The notes beneath the pieces are model-generated. The model made no database searches, had not been told where the DNA came from, and was given only the letters and a program-made list of their open reading frames with translations. Below, one piece after another: positions 1 through 8,453 of a stretch of 64,000 nucleotides of DNA; position 1 is the stretch's first letter, and each line of letters starts with the position of its first letter. A program made the position numbers and the translations under genes. This stretch comes from Firmicutes bacterium HGW-Firmicutes-7 (GTDB lineage: Bacteria; Bacillota; Clostridia; Lachnospirales; Vallitaleaceae), in assembly GCA_002841375.1 (NCBI GenBank), contig PGZO01000018.1, forward strand, positions 1 through 64,000, in the 5' to 3' direction.

Positions 1-47
1 GAAAATGAAACATGAAAGTTTCGACGTCACATATCAAGTTTATTTTC

Positions 48-140
48 GTAGGAAAGTTCTACTTTCCTACGAAGCCATAAAAAGAGCGTTGAAAAATTAT
101 AATCTATCATAACGCGCTGACAAGTGCTCTTTTTATTATG
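48..140 (+). repeat. 93-bp intergenic repeat, copy 1
   Basis: This is the left copy of a 93-bp sequence that recurs at 2334-2426 with three substitutions. It begins with a perfect hairpin, GTAGGAAAG-TTCTA-CTTTCCTAC. A second, longer hairpin follows, with outer arms AAAAAGAGCG and GTGCTCTTTTT, and it ends in a T-rich tract like an intrinsic terminator. Inside, GCGCT-gaca-AGTGC can form a smaller hairpin that competes with AGCGTT/AACGCGCT. The T/C difference between copies keeps this pairing through a G-U pair. It lies about 100 bp upstream of the radical SAM gene. Confidence 0.9.
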
Positions 141-247
141 GTGGCGATTAAATGATCCGAAGCCTTGTTACATGTATAAATGACATAAAAAATGGAAATA
201 GTATAGGAAGCATTCGCTATAAAAGATATTATAAGAAAGGTTATTAA

Positions 248-1231
248 ATGAATCATATATCATGGAGTACAACAAAAAGATGCAATTTATATTGTAAGCA
301 TTGTTATAGAGATTCAGGACCGGATGAATTAAGTAAGGATGAGCTATCTACTGAAGAAGGAAAAAAGCTTCTGGATGAAATATATAAAGCTGGATTTCGG
401 GTAATCGTATTTAGTGGTGGTGAACCTATGTTGAGAGAAGATATATTTGAGTTAATAGAATATGCAAGTTTGCTTGGAATGACCACGCTTATGGGTAGTA
501 ATGGCACACTTATAACAAAAGCGTGCGCTATAAAATTAAAAGACCACTACTTAAATTCTATCGCGATTAGTATAGACAGTTTAGATGCGAGTAAGCACAA
601 TGAATTCAGGGGATCCAGTTCAGGCTTTGAAAAAGCAATCGCTGGTGCTAGAAATTGTATAGATGTAGGAATCAATGTCCAAATTAACTGTACTATTACA
701 AAAGAGAATTTAAAGGAAATGGACAGTATAATGGAGTTTGCTTCTGAGTTTGGTGCCACCTCTTGCCATATGCTTTTTCTGGTTGAAGTCGGAAGAGGTA
801 GAAATCTAAGTGTGACATCATTAAGTAAAGAAGAATATAAGCGTGCAATTAATAGCATATTAGATAAAAATTTAGACATACGTACAAAGCCTACTTGTGC
901 ACCACAGTATAAAGTAGAGGCACTTCTTAAAGGCATTAACTCGCAGGGAGGTATGAGAGGTTGCATAGCTGGAACAAGTTATTGTTCTATTCTTCCAAAT
1001 GGAGATGTGCATATATGTCCTTATGCTCCCGTCAAAGTAGCTAGTGTTAAAGAAGAAGCTTTTGATAGAATATGGGCAAATAATGAAACGTTCAAAAAGC
1101 TTAGAGATTTCAAGAGTTATAAAGGGAAATGTGGAAAATGTAAATATATTAATATTTGTGGGGGATGCAGAGCAAGAGCTTTTAATTATTCAGGTGATTG
1201 GCTAGATGAAGATCCATATTGTTTATTATAA
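248..1231 (+). CDS. Radical SAM/SPASM protein, AhbD/NirJ2-like
   Basis: This 327-residue protein is a radical SAM enzyme with a C-terminal SPASM-type cluster domain. The N-terminal CxxxCxxC motif is C12, C16 and C19, and SGGEP (residues 56-60) is the usual SAM-binding strand. Further cysteines at 239, 246, 257, 295, 298, 304, 307 and 325 would hold auxiliary Fe-S clusters. The order of motifs (SWSTTKRCN start, EFRG, CAPQY, GRGR, GCxAG, GGCRARA, DPYC end) matches the AhbC/AhbD/NirJ group, which acts on heme or heme d1 precursors. The exact reaction is inferred only from resemblance, and no other heme gene is visible here. AAGAAAGG precedes the ATG. The next gene's ribosome binding site starts on its last stop base, so the genes are cotranscribed. 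Confidence 0.8.
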   Translation: MNHISWSTTKRCNLYCKHCYRDSGPDELSKDELSTEEGKKLLDEIYKAGFRVIVFSGGEPMLREDIFELIEYASLLGMTTLMGSNGTLITKACAIKLKDHYLNSIAISIDSLDASKHNEFRGSSSGFEKAIAGARNCIDVGINVQINCTITKENLKEMDSIMEFASEFGATSCHMLFLVEVGRGRNLSVTSLSKEEYKRAINSILDKNLDIRTKPTCAPQYKVEALLKGINSQGGMRGCIAGTSYCSILPNGDVHICPYAPVKVASVKEEAFDRIWANNETFKKLRDFKSYKGKCGKCKYINICGGCRARAFNYSGDWLDEDPYCLL

Positions 1232-1245
1232 GGAGGTTAGCAGAA

Positions 1246-1779
1246 ATGAAGTCTAATATGACTACAAAAGATTTAACAACAATAGGTGTATGTATTGCAA
1301 TAGCAGTTGTTCTGGGTAAGGTGTTAGGGATATTGCATAGCGTAATACCTTTTACAAGAGGAATTATTAATGCGCCATTTTATAGCTTCCTTATAGCAGT
1401 TATGCTATATAGAATTAGAAAGCCTGGTACAATGATTATGTTTGCATTGGGTTATGGACTTACAATGTCATATATTTCAATATTTATGAGTATGGCTGTA
1501 ATAATTGGGGGTATTATTGGAGAACTTATTATGCTTGTAGTAACAAGGAAATATCATTCGAATTTTATCATAGCATTATGTGCTCCAATATACTCTGTGG
1601 GTGGGATTATAGGTACATTTTTTGTAGTAACCTTTGTAGTAAATAGTCCTAGGTACATCTTTGAAGGTTATTTTGCCCTATTAATTAGTGTTATTTCTGT
1701 TTATATAGCTGGATTATTTGGTTCATTCACTGCAATGAAAATAATGCCTATTAAACTTAGGAACATTAGTAATGCATAA
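1246..1779 (+). CDS. ECF-type transporter S-component-like membrane protein
   Basis: This 177-residue hydrophobic protein has five or six predicted membrane segments and almost no soluble domain. Its size and its N-terminal MTTKDLTTIG look like substrate-binding S components of energy-coupling-factor importers of the MptD/Trep_Strep type. I am moderately sure of this. The ATM at 1246 is chosen as start because AGGAGG (1231-1236) sits just upstream; an earlier in-frame start would overlap the preceding gene. No ECF ATPase or T subunit is in the window, so it would have to share a module encoded elsewhere. Its position directly after a tetrapyrrole-type radical SAM enzyme suggests a substrate or cofactor related to that enzyme, which is inference. 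Confidence 0.6.
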   Translation: MKSNMTTKDLTTIGVCIAIAVVLGKVLGILHSVIPFTRGIINAPFYSFLIAVMLYRIRKPGTMIMFALGYGLTMSYISIFMSMAVIIGGIIGELIMLVVTRKYHSNFIIALCAPIYSVGGIIGTFFVVTFVVNSPRYIFEGYFALLISVISVYIAGLFGSFTAMKIMPIKLRNISNA

Positions 1780-2194
1780 GTTAGAGATTAATATAATAAA
1801 TAACGTTCAAGACGCATTAAATAGAAAATATACCCTTACCCATTCTGACGAGACTGGAATGAGGTTTTTATTTATAGACAGCACATATGCGGAAGAAGAA
1901 TATGATGAATTAAATGATCAAGTTACTTCTGAGTGGTGCCTAGTAAACAATAAAATTATTTTTAGTGTTTCTTGTCCTATTTTTTGTCAAGCCAGTAAAT
2001 ATAGTATGAATGAAAGGTATGAGATCTTCAAACGTCACATGCCAAGAGCAATTAGAGCAATCCTATTTGGAGATCAGGAATATATTTTAGCGAATAACTA
2101 CTTGCTTGAATCAAAAATACACGTGTTTTATATATACAGTCTAGAGTATTATAGAGTAGAACAATTAGGTTTAGTAGGTGATTTTATAAAATAG
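1772..2194 (+). CDS. Hypothetical protein, third gene of radical SAM cassette
   Basis: I do not recognise this 140-residue protein. It looks soluble, with no signal peptide or membrane segment. It has a Tyr- and Glu-rich middle, a short cysteine pair region (residues about 70-72: SCPIFC) and a His/Arg-containing stretch (FKRHMPRAIRAI). Its ATG lies eight bases inside the end of the preceding gene, so translation is probably coupled. A terminator follows at 2236. The tight three-gene arrangement suggests that it works with the radical SAM enzyme or the membrane protein, perhaps as a binding or accessory protein. Confidence 0.7.
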   Translation: MHKLEINIINNVQDALNRKYTLTHSDETGMRFLFIDSTYAEEEYDELNDQVTSEWCLVNNKIIFSVSCPIFCQASKYSMNERYEIFKRHMPRAIRAILFGDQEYILANNYLLESKIHVFYIYSLEYYRVEQLGLVGDFIK

Positions 2195-2235
2195 TAAGAT
2201 CAAAACGATTGATATTATAGCCTAAGATTCAAAAC

Positions 2236-2262
2236 AAAGTATCCCATGCGGTACTTTTTTTT
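2236..2262 (+). terminator. Intrinsic terminator after the radical SAM cassette
   Basis: Arms AAAGTA and TACTTT, extended by a G-T and a C-G pair around a CCATGC loop, are followed by a run of T. It closes the 248-2194 operon. Confidence 0.65.
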
Positions 2263-2333
2263 ACTAGGAAACCTTTCATGAAATATATTCACCAACTAGA
2301 ATGAATATGTCGGCGCAGCGATTTTCTTGTCCT

Positions 2334-2426
2334 GTAGGAAAGTTCTACTTTCCTACGAAGCCATAAAAAGAGCGTTGAAAAATTATAATCTTTCATAACG
2401 CGCTGACAAGCGCTCTTTTTATTTTG
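2334..2426 (+). repeat. 93-bp intergenic repeat, copy 2
   Basis: This is the right copy of the element at 48-140, in the same orientation and of identical length. It carries the same GTAGGAAAG/CTTTCCTAC hairpin and the same terminator-like second hairpin (AAAAAGAGCG / CGCTCTTTTT). The 2195-2590 gap holds, in order, the cassette terminator, about 70 bp with no recognised feature, this repeat, and the promoter of the next gene. Confidence 0.9.
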
Positions 2427-2479
2427 ATGAATTATTTGTTTTTAAGCAGAGTTTTTAATAAAAGAAATAATTGCATTTA

Positions 2480-2508
2480 TTGCCTGTATTTCAGGAGTTT
2501 GATATAAT
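2480..2508 (+). promoter_or_regulatory. Sigma-A promoter of the Cys-rich gene
   Basis: TTGCCT (2480-2485), a 17-bp spacer and TATAAT (2503-2508). Transcription would start about 75 bp before the 2591 ATG. Confidence 0.55.
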
Positions 2509-2590
2509 ACAATTGTATGGTTTGGAGGTCATAAGAAAAAAGTGTTGGTGACACTAAAACCAATGTATGGAATGGTTTTGAGGAGGTGAT

Positions 2591-2890
2591 ATGATGAGTG
2601 AATGTATTTGTTGTAGCTGTAAGAATCTTAAAAGCATTATTGACCAAAACGAAATCGACAAAAACGGTATTGCTGAAGAATATGATTGTAAATATGGGTT
2701 CCCATCTGAGTGTTGTTCTGAATGTGAAGAGGATGGGTGTGAACTAACTTGCGATAATTATATTAGTGATTATGAAGAAGAAAAAATTGTGATTTCAAAA
2801 TGTAAAAAGTGTGGTAAAGAACTGAAATTAGTGAATAGCAACGATGAAGATGGAGAAGTATATTGTGTTACTTGTTACTTGAATAAATAA
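2591..2890 (+). CDS. Cysteine-rich small protein
   Basis: This 99-residue acidic protein has 14 cysteines and I cannot assign a family. The N-terminal half holds clustered cysteines (positions 5, 7, 8, 10, 33, 41, 42, 45, 50, 54). The C-terminal part is a zinc-ribbon-like pair, CKKCG at 71-75 and CVTC at 92-95. No signal peptide or membrane segment is seen, so it is probably a cytosolic metal-binding protein. AGGAGG (2581-2586) serves ATG 2591 or the next codon's ATG at 2594. It has its own promoter and appears monocistronic. Confidence 0.75.
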   Translation: MMSECICCSCKNLKSIIDQNEIDKNGIAEEYDCKYGFPSECCSECEEDGCELTCDNYISDYEEEKIVISKCKKCGKELKLVNSNDEDGEVYCVTCYLNK

Positions 2891-3045
2891 CAAACAATAG
2901 ATGTAGGGTCTATTTCAATATTTCAGATAGGGTACTGCAGTTTAATATTATGACGAGTATGTAGGAAATCAATCCTTAGAATTTCTTATTGCTTATATTA
3001 TGTTATTGTAGGATAACAGCAGAAAAGTAATGGGGGTTGGGTATT

Positions 3046-3879
3046 ATGATTACAAACGAATTGGTAAATAAAAGTATAGATTATATCATGAGACATTTAG
3101 ATGAGGAGATTTCCATTGAAGATGTTGCAAATTACTGCCATTTTTCAAAGTATTATTTTAGCAGAGTTTTTAAGGCTGAAACAGGAGAAAGTATCTATGG
3201 CTTTATCAAACGGTTAAAAATGGATCAAAGTGCTTTGAGACTTAAGATTGAAAAATGCAAGTCAATAACGGATATTGGATTTGATTATGGATATAGCCCA
3301 TCAAATTACAGCTCTGCATTTAAGAAGCACCATAGTATTTCTCCTGCGGAATTTCGAAAGGGTGTAAATGGTATATGTGTATCCCATCCCTTTTATCCTG
3401 ATAAGCTTGTTAGGTTTCAATCATTTGAAGAATACGATCAACAGATTGTAATTCAGAAATTGAATGACTTTGTGGTTATCTATGAAAGACATATTGGTAA
3501 CTATATTGAGCTGGGGAAAAACTGGTGCGACTTCACTGAAAAATATAAAGATTATTTTAAAGAGGATACGCTTTTGATTGAAAGGTCTTATGATGATCCT
3601 TCTATTTCAAGTGTAGAGCAATGTTTATACGATATCTGTATGACGGTTGATAAAAAATGTTTGCTTGATAATGTTACCACTATTCAAGGTGGCAAGTTTG
3701 CGGTTTATCGTTTTGAGGGATTGATACAAGAGATTTTTGTCGCTTTTCAAGGCATCTTTAATATTTGGTTGCCAAATAGTGACTATGAAATGGATGAAAG
3801 ATATGGTTTGGATATTTATCGGGCTGTTGATAGAGAAAATATGCATGTTGTAATGGATTTATGTATACCTATTAAATAG
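3046..3879 (+). CDS. AraC-family regulator with GyrI-like effector domain
   Basis: This 277-residue regulator has two N-terminal helix-turn-helix units (residues about 1-100; the ISIEDVA...FSKYYFSRVFK and DIGFDYGYSPSNYSSAFKKH parts are typical of AraC/XylS). The C-terminal domain (about 115-277) resembles the GyrI/BmrR effector-binding fold that senses bulky or cationic compounds. ATG 3046 is preferred because a G-rich ribosome binding site lies at 3032-3041; a TTG at 3037 is in frame but would sit inside it. It is followed 90 bp later by a MATE efflux gene, so it is probably that pump's activator. Confidence 0.85.
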   Translation: MITNELVNKSIDYIMRHLDEEISIEDVANYCHFSKYYFSRVFKAETGESIYGFIKRLKMDQSALRLKIEKCKSITDIGFDYGYSPSNYSSAFKKHHSISPAEFRKGVNGICVSHPFYPDKLVRFQSFEEYDQQIVIQKLNDFVVIYERHIGNYIELGKNWCDFTEKYKDYFKEDTLLIERSYDDPSISSVEQCLYDICMTVDKKCLLDNVTTIQGGKFAVYRFEGLIQEIFVAFQGIFNIWLPNSDYEMDERYGLDIYRAVDRENMHVVMDLCIPIK

Positions 3880-3933
3880 AGCAAGAATTCAGAAGTATAA
3901 AAATAGGCTTCTTACTATAATTAGAACTATCAC

Positions 3934-3947
3934 TGAACTTTAGTTCA
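3934..3947. promoter_or_regulatory. Candidate operator before the MATE gene
   Basis: A perfect inverted repeat TGAACT-TT-AGTTCA lies in the 90-bp gap between the AraC-type regulator and the pump, 22 bp before the pump's ATG. Its role as a regulator site is inferred from position. Confidence 0.35.
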
Positions 3948-3969
3948 ATTTGAAAGGAGTTTATTTATT

Positions 3970-5292
3970 ATGAATTTAGAAAGTATTAAAAAGAAAACGG
4001 TGCAGACGATTTTGCAGTTTTCTATCCCTTCTATTATTGCAATGGTGTTAACTTCACTCATTACCATAGTTGATGGGTTTTTTATTGGAAATTATGTTGG
4101 GAAGGAAGGTATCGTGGCTGTTAATCTTGGTCTTCCTATCTTGTATGTCTATTTGGCAATTGGTATTATGGTTGGTGTGGGTGGAATTGTAATTGCGGGA
4201 ATAGCACTAGGAGCACAGGACATAAAGAAAAGTAATGATGTTTTTAACCAAACTATTATTTCCGCCATAATTGTATCGATAATAATAAGTTTGCTTGTAG
4301 GTGCTTTTTTCAGACCTATAATGGGTGCAATCAATATGGATGTACATGTTGCCGGCTATTTTGATAAGTATTATTCTATTATGATAATAGCGTACCCTAT
4401 TATGATTGTAAATTCTACGCTTGGCATGTTTATTCGAGGAGAATGTAAACCCCAGCTTTTAATGATGATTAATATTTTAACTGTAATATGTAATATATTC
4501 TTGGATTATTTATTCATACGCTGGTTCCATTTTGGAACAGAGGGGATTGCTTCAGCCTCGTTGATTTCACTCATAATCGGGTTATTTTGTATGGTTATGT
4601 TTTTCTTGAAAAAATCAAGTGTTTATAAGTTCCAGAAATTTCAATTCTCCAAAACTGTCTTACGGGATACTGTATTAAATGGCAGTTCAGAATTCATCGG
4701 ACAGATGTCAATGAGTATCTCTATGTTTGCATATAATTGGGTAATTTTGAGAACAGAAGGTGTTCTTGGTGTGGCTGCATTTACCATAGTAGGTTATGTG
4801 GCATATATATTTAGTATGGTTATTATTGGTTTTGGACAAGGTGCAAGTCCCCTAATCAGTTTCTCCTATGGTGCACAAGAAATTGAACTAAGCAAAACGA
4901 TTCGAAAGAAGACAAATCTGTTTGTATTCTTATCAGGTGCAGTAGTCATGGTCGTTATGTTAATTGCTTCTGACTGGTATAGTAGTGTTTTTGTCAGCAG
5001 TGAAAGTGTTGAAACTTTGATTCGTTCTGGTATCCATATTTTTATCTTTTCCTTTTTATTTTCAGGCATCAATACCATTACTGCCTTCTATTTTACATCT
5101 ATTGGAAAAGCAAAAGAGTCAGCGCTCATTTCTTCATCCAGAGGATTGGTGGTATTATTAATATGTATCTTTACGCTACCGTCATTGTTTGGTATGACCG
5201 GTGTATGGCTGGTGGCACCTGTAACAGAAGCAGTTACTATTGTTATAAGCTTTATTCTAATTCGCCAAAATGAAAATTATTTACTAGAGTAA
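3970..5292 (+). CDS. MATE-family multidrug efflux transporter
   Basis: This 440-residue integral membrane protein has about 12 hydrophobic segments in two similar halves, as in MATE cation-coupled antiporters. Typical features are the N-terminal FSIPSIIAMVLTSL region and the IDGFFIGNYVG-type stretch (here VDGFFIGNYVGKEG), with the related GFGQGASPLISFSYGA motif in the second half. It would expel drugs or toxic metabolites across the cytoplasmic membrane. GAAAGGAG precedes ATG 3970. The regulator immediately upstream suggests inducible expression. Confidence 0.88.
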   Translation: MNLESIKKKTVQTILQFSIPSIIAMVLTSLITIVDGFFIGNYVGKEGIVAVNLGLPILYVYLAIGIMVGVGGIVIAGIALGAQDIKKSNDVFNQTIISAIIVSIIISLLVGAFFRPIMGAINMDVHVAGYFDKYYSIMIIAYPIMIVNSTLGMFIRGECKPQLLMMINILTVICNIFLDYLFIRWFHFGTEGIASASLISLIIGLFCMVMFFLKKSSVYKFQKFQFSKTVLRDTVLNGSSEFIGQMSMSISMFAYNWVILRTEGVLGVAAFTIVGYVAYIFSMVIIGFGQGASPLISFSYGAQEIELSKTIRKKTNLFVFLSGAVVMVVMLIASDWYSSVFVSSESVETLIRSGIHIFIFSFLFSGINTITAFYFTSIGKAKESALISSSRGLVVLLICIFTLPSLFGMTGVWLVAPVTEAVTIVISFILIRQNENYLLE

Positions 5293-5552
5293 TATACTTC
5301 AAAAAAGTCGTTTACACCGCTACGGATGTCGTTCGCTCTAAAGGCAATACAATCCTCAAAGAGATCCTGAAAATTTAAAAAAAGGTGTCGTTGTAAATAG
5401 TATGCATATATTTTCAGCACAAGAATGTACAATTATATTTTTGTGCTTTTTTTGTATCCTGAATAAAAAATCACAATAATAGGTAGAAATAAGACAGGTA
5501 CCCATGATAAGTAGTATTTAATTGGTTGGTATAAAATAGGGGTAATTGGTGG
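5293..5552. other. Gene-free gap with unexplained segment
   Basis: The first 110 bases have higher GC than the surrounding spacers and look like decayed coding or element DNA, but no family is recognisable. The segment has TTTACACC near its start and GGTGTCGTTGTAAA near its end, an imperfect inverted pair. A terminator lies at 5415 and a promoter at 5553. Confidence 0.35.
5415..5453 (+). terminator. Intrinsic terminator downstream of the MATE gene
   Basis: Arms AGCACAA (5416-5422) and TTGTGCT (5441-5447) are followed by seven T residues. The loop is AT-rich. It lies about 125 bp after the MATE stop codon. Confidence 0.7.
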
Positions 5553-5581
5553 TTGACTAAGAGGAAAATATTAAATATACT
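5553..5581 (+). promoter_or_regulatory. Sigma-A promoter of the MocR gene
   Basis: TTGACT (5553-5558), a 17-bp spacer and TATACT (5576-5581), 65 bp before the start codon. Confidence 0.6.
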
Positions 5582-5645
5582 AATATAAACACTGATTGGA
5601 TGAATCCAATAACGAAATTGGTTGAGTGATTTTGAGGAGATTTAT

Positions 5646-7157
5646 ATGAAAATTACTATTGATAAAAATAATAAGGCCCCGATTTATATGCAGATTAAAG
5701 TGGAAATAAAAAAGAGGATATATTCGGGAGAGCTTATGCCTTATGAGCTGCTTCCTTCAGAAAGAAAGCTGGCTGATGAACTTGGGGTAAATAGAAGTAC
5801 AGTTCTTAATGCATATAGAGAGTTAAAAGCAGAAGGCTTGATCGATTCACATATAGGGCAAGGAACGCAAATTATGCCACTTGAAAATAATGAAGAAAAA
5901 AGTGTTAAACAACCAGTGTTTCCAATTTCCTGGCACCATATGTTAAGTCAAGAGGCTTTACGCGCACAAGATACTTCATTGATCAACATGATGAAGGTGA
6001 GCTCAAAAGATAAGTTGATTTCATTTGCTGCGGGCATTGCTGATCCAGCACTTTACCCTATTAAGAGTTTTGAAGCAGTCTCGAGTATAGTCAATGCGTA
6101 TTCCTACGAACCATTTTTACATACTCCAGTGAAAGGGTTATATTTATTAAGAGAAGGCATATGTAAGCTAATGGAAAGTAAGGGAATTAGCCCAGTTCCA
6201 GAAGAAGTTATCGTACTATCAGGCTCACAGCAAGCACTTGATTTGATAGCTAGAAATTATCTAGATATGGGTGATACCGTTATTGTTGAAGAACCAACAT
6301 ATCTTGGCGCTCTTCAGATTTTTAAAGCAGCAGGTGTGAAGGTTATCGGCGTTCCAGTGCATAGTAAAGGTATACGAATGGATATATTAGAGGCGTTAAT
6401 AACTAAGCATAAGCCGAAATTCATTTATACGATGCCAACCTTTCAAAACCCTTCAGGAAGCGTGATGGATATGGCGCATCGCCTTAAACTTTTAGAATTG
6501 TCATATACTTATCAAGTACCAATAATAGAAGATGATGCATATTCAGCGCTTCGATATAATGGTAATGAAATACCAACGCTTAAAGCATTAGATAAAAGGG
6601 GTAATGTGCTTTACTTAAATACATTTTCAAAGTTTCTATTACCAGGTCTTAGAATTGGATGGCTATGTGGACCTGTTACAGTTATTAAGCAATTAGCAAT
6701 TAGAAAGCAAATGATGGATCTTCATGCGAATAGCTTGGGACAATGGTTAATCACAGAATACTTAAAGAATAATCAATTAGATGAACATATAACAAAAATT
6801 ATTAAAGTATATAGGATTAAAAGGGATACAATGGTAAATGCGCTACAACAGTACGCTCCAGAAGGTGTAAAGTGGTCCATTCCAGAAGGAGGTTTTTATA
6901 TTTGGTGCGAGCTTCCAGAGAGAATTGATTCGAAAAACCTTTTGATGAAGGCGATTGAGGCAGGGGTTGCTTACGTACCTGGAGAAACCTTTTATAGTGG
7001 TAAGCAAGGACAAAACTTTATTAGATTGAATTTTTCCTTTCCATCCTGTGACGATATAAAAAAAGGGATTAAAATTTTAATGAAGGTAATTTTAGATACG
7101 CTTGAAATGACAAAGGATACTGCTAGTGAAAAGGTTGAAGTAAATCCAATGTTTTAA
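5646..7157 (+). CDS. MocR-type GntR/aminotransferase regulator
   Basis: This 503-residue protein fuses a GntR winged helix (residues about 1-75; LPSERKLADELGVNRSTV is diagnostic) to a class I PLP aminotransferase fold (about 110-490). The PLP-binding lysine is K329 in NTFSKFLLPGLRIGW. MocR proteins use the aminotransferase domain as a sensor for PLP, amines or amino acids. ATG 5646 is chosen because GAGGAG lies six bases upstream; an in-frame TTG at 5622 precedes that site. The next gene is a stand-alone enzyme of the same fold, the likely regulated target. Confidence 0.9.
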   Translation: MKITIDKNNKAPIYMQIKVEIKKRIYSGELMPYELLPSERKLADELGVNRSTVLNAYRELKAEGLIDSHIGQGTQIMPLENNEEKSVKQPVFPISWHHMLSQEALRAQDTSLINMMKVSSKDKLISFAAGIADPALYPIKSFEAVSSIVNAYSYEPFLHTPVKGLYLLREGICKLMESKGISPVPEEVIVLSGSQQALDLIARNYLDMGDTVIVEEPTYLGALQIFKAAGVKVIGVPVHSKGIRMDILEALITKHKPKFIYTMPTFQNPSGSVMDMAHRLKLLELSYTYQVPIIEDDAYSALRYNGNEIPTLKALDKRGNVLYLNTFSKFLLPGLRIGWLCGPVTVIKQLAIRKQMMDLHANSLGQWLITEYLKNNQLDEHITKIIKVYRIKRDTMVNALQQYAPEGVKWSIPEGGFYIWCELPERIDSKNLLMKAIEAGVAYVPGETFYSGKQGQNFIRLNFSFPSCDDIKKGIKILMKVILDTLEMTKDTASEKVEVNPMF

Positions 7158-7160
7158 CCT

Positions 7161-7207
7161 AGCAAAGGAAGTCTCCCACTTCTTTAAGCTGGGATAACTT
7201 ACTTCGA
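7161..7207 (+). repeat. Degenerate copy of the dispersed palindrome
   Basis: Immediately after the MocR stop, AACCTA is followed by AAGGAAGTCTCCCACTTCTTTAAG-like sequence and an imperfect complementary arm, TGGGATAACTTACTT. The same layout is found on the opposite strand at 32692-32762 and partly at 47259-47295. Confidence 0.6.
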
Positions 7208-7262
7208 AATCAATGGGTGTTGAGGCTTTGTGCCATTTATTGGTACATTAAGGAGGGCTATT

Positions 7263-8450
7263 ATGGAACGAAATTATGCAAGTCGTATGGAAAACATGAG
7301 GACATCAGAGATCCGGGAAATACTTAAGGTCACGCAAAGGAAAGAACTTATTTCTTTTGCAGGGGGACTTCCTGCACCAGAGTTATTTCCAGTTGAGGAA
7401 ATGAAGATCGTATCAAAAAAGGTACTTGAGGAAAGTGGAAGCCAAGCACTTCAATATACAACGACTGAGGGATTTGAACCATTAAGACTACAAATTGCAA
7501 ATAGAATGAATGAAAAATCAGGAACAAAATTGGGCCTAGAAGAAATACAAATAGTTAGTGGCTCACAGCAAGCGCTTGATATGACTGGAAAATTATTTTT
7601 AGATGAGGATGATGTTGTCGTTTGTGAAAAGCCAACTTATCTAGGAGCTATTAATGCGTTTAAAGCCTATTGCTGTAAATTTATAGAGGTTGAATCAGAC
7701 GAAGAAGGTATGGATATTATAGCCCTTGAAAAGATACTAAAGTCTAATGGAAAAATTAAATTAATATATGTAATTCCGGACTTTCAAAATCCTACGGGTA
7801 AGAGCTGGAGTATAGAACGTAGAAAAGATTTTATTGAAATTGTTAATAAATATGAAGTTCCTGTAATAGAGGATAATCCTTATGGTGAAGTAACCTTTAG
7901 AAATGAAATTATGCCTTTGCTTAAAGCTTTTGATACGAAAGAACTTGTCATTACCTTAGGAACTTTTTCAAAAATATTATGTCCAGGAATGAGAATAGGT
8001 TGGATCGCAGCAGCAAAGGACATTATTCAGAAATATATTTTAATTAAGCAAAGTAGCGATTTGCATACTTCTAATATAAGTCAGCGTGAAATAAGTAAAT
8101 ATATGGAGCTTTATGATTTAGATGAACATATAGAAATTATTAAAAAGGTTTATAAGAGAAGAAGAGATTTGGCTGTAGAGACTATGAAGACAGAGTTTCC
8201 AGATTTTATGCGCTATACAATTCCAGAGGGTGGTTTATTTACTTGGGTAGAGGGACCTGAGACGATGGATTCTGGGAAGGTATTAAAAAAATGTTTAGAA
8301 AATGGGGTAGCTTTTGTTCCAGGTCACTCATTTTTTCCTAATGGTGGAGGGCATAACACTTTTAGATTAAATTATTCAAATGCAACAGATTGTCAGTTAG
8401 TGGAAGGTTTTAAAAGATTGGCAAAAGTATTAAAGGAATACGATGATTAA
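7263..8450 (+). CDS. PLP-dependent aminotransferase, class I/II (LysN/MocR-like fold)
   Basis: This 395-residue cytosolic enzyme is close in sequence to the aminotransferase half of the preceding regulator but lacks the DNA-binding domain. The Schiff-base lysine is K237 in GTFSKILCPGMRIGW, and NPTGKSW and SGSQQALD are typical PLP-site segments. Relatives include 2-aminoadipate, aromatic and branched-chain amino acid aminotransferases; the substrate cannot be fixed here. ATG 7263 follows AAGGAGGG (7249-7256). The branched-chain amino acid exporter AzlCD downstream hints at amino acid homeostasis. Confidence 0.85.
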   Translation: MERNYASRMENMRTSEIREILKVTQRKELISFAGGLPAPELFPVEEMKIVSKKVLEESGSQALQYTTTEGFEPLRLQIANRMNEKSGTKLGLEEIQIVSGSQQALDMTGKLFLDEDDVVVCEKPTYLGAINAFKAYCCKFIEVESDEEGMDIIALEKILKSNGKIKLIYVIPDFQNPTGKSWSIERRKDFIEIVNKYEVPVIEDNPYGEVTFRNEIMPLLKAFDTKELVITLGTFSKILCPGMRIGWIAAAKDIIQKYILIKQSSDLHTSNISQREISKYMELYDLDEHIEIIKKVYKRRRDLAVETMKTEFPDFMRYTIPEGGLFTWVEGPETMDSGKVLKKCLENGVAFVPGHSFFPNGGGHNTFRLNYSNATDCQLVEGFKRLAKVLKEYDD

Positions 8451-8453
8451 AGC

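Noticed and set aside
547-966. Long minus-strand ORF inside the radical SAM gene
   Set aside because: It is a shadow of the plus-strand gene with no ribosome binding site or recognisable family. Similar shadows elsewhere were left out for the same reason.
5300-5400. Possible decayed element with TTTACACC/GGTGTCGTTGTAAA ends
   Set aside because: The arms are imperfect and no protein family or duplicated target site is visible, so it is only noted in the gap entry.
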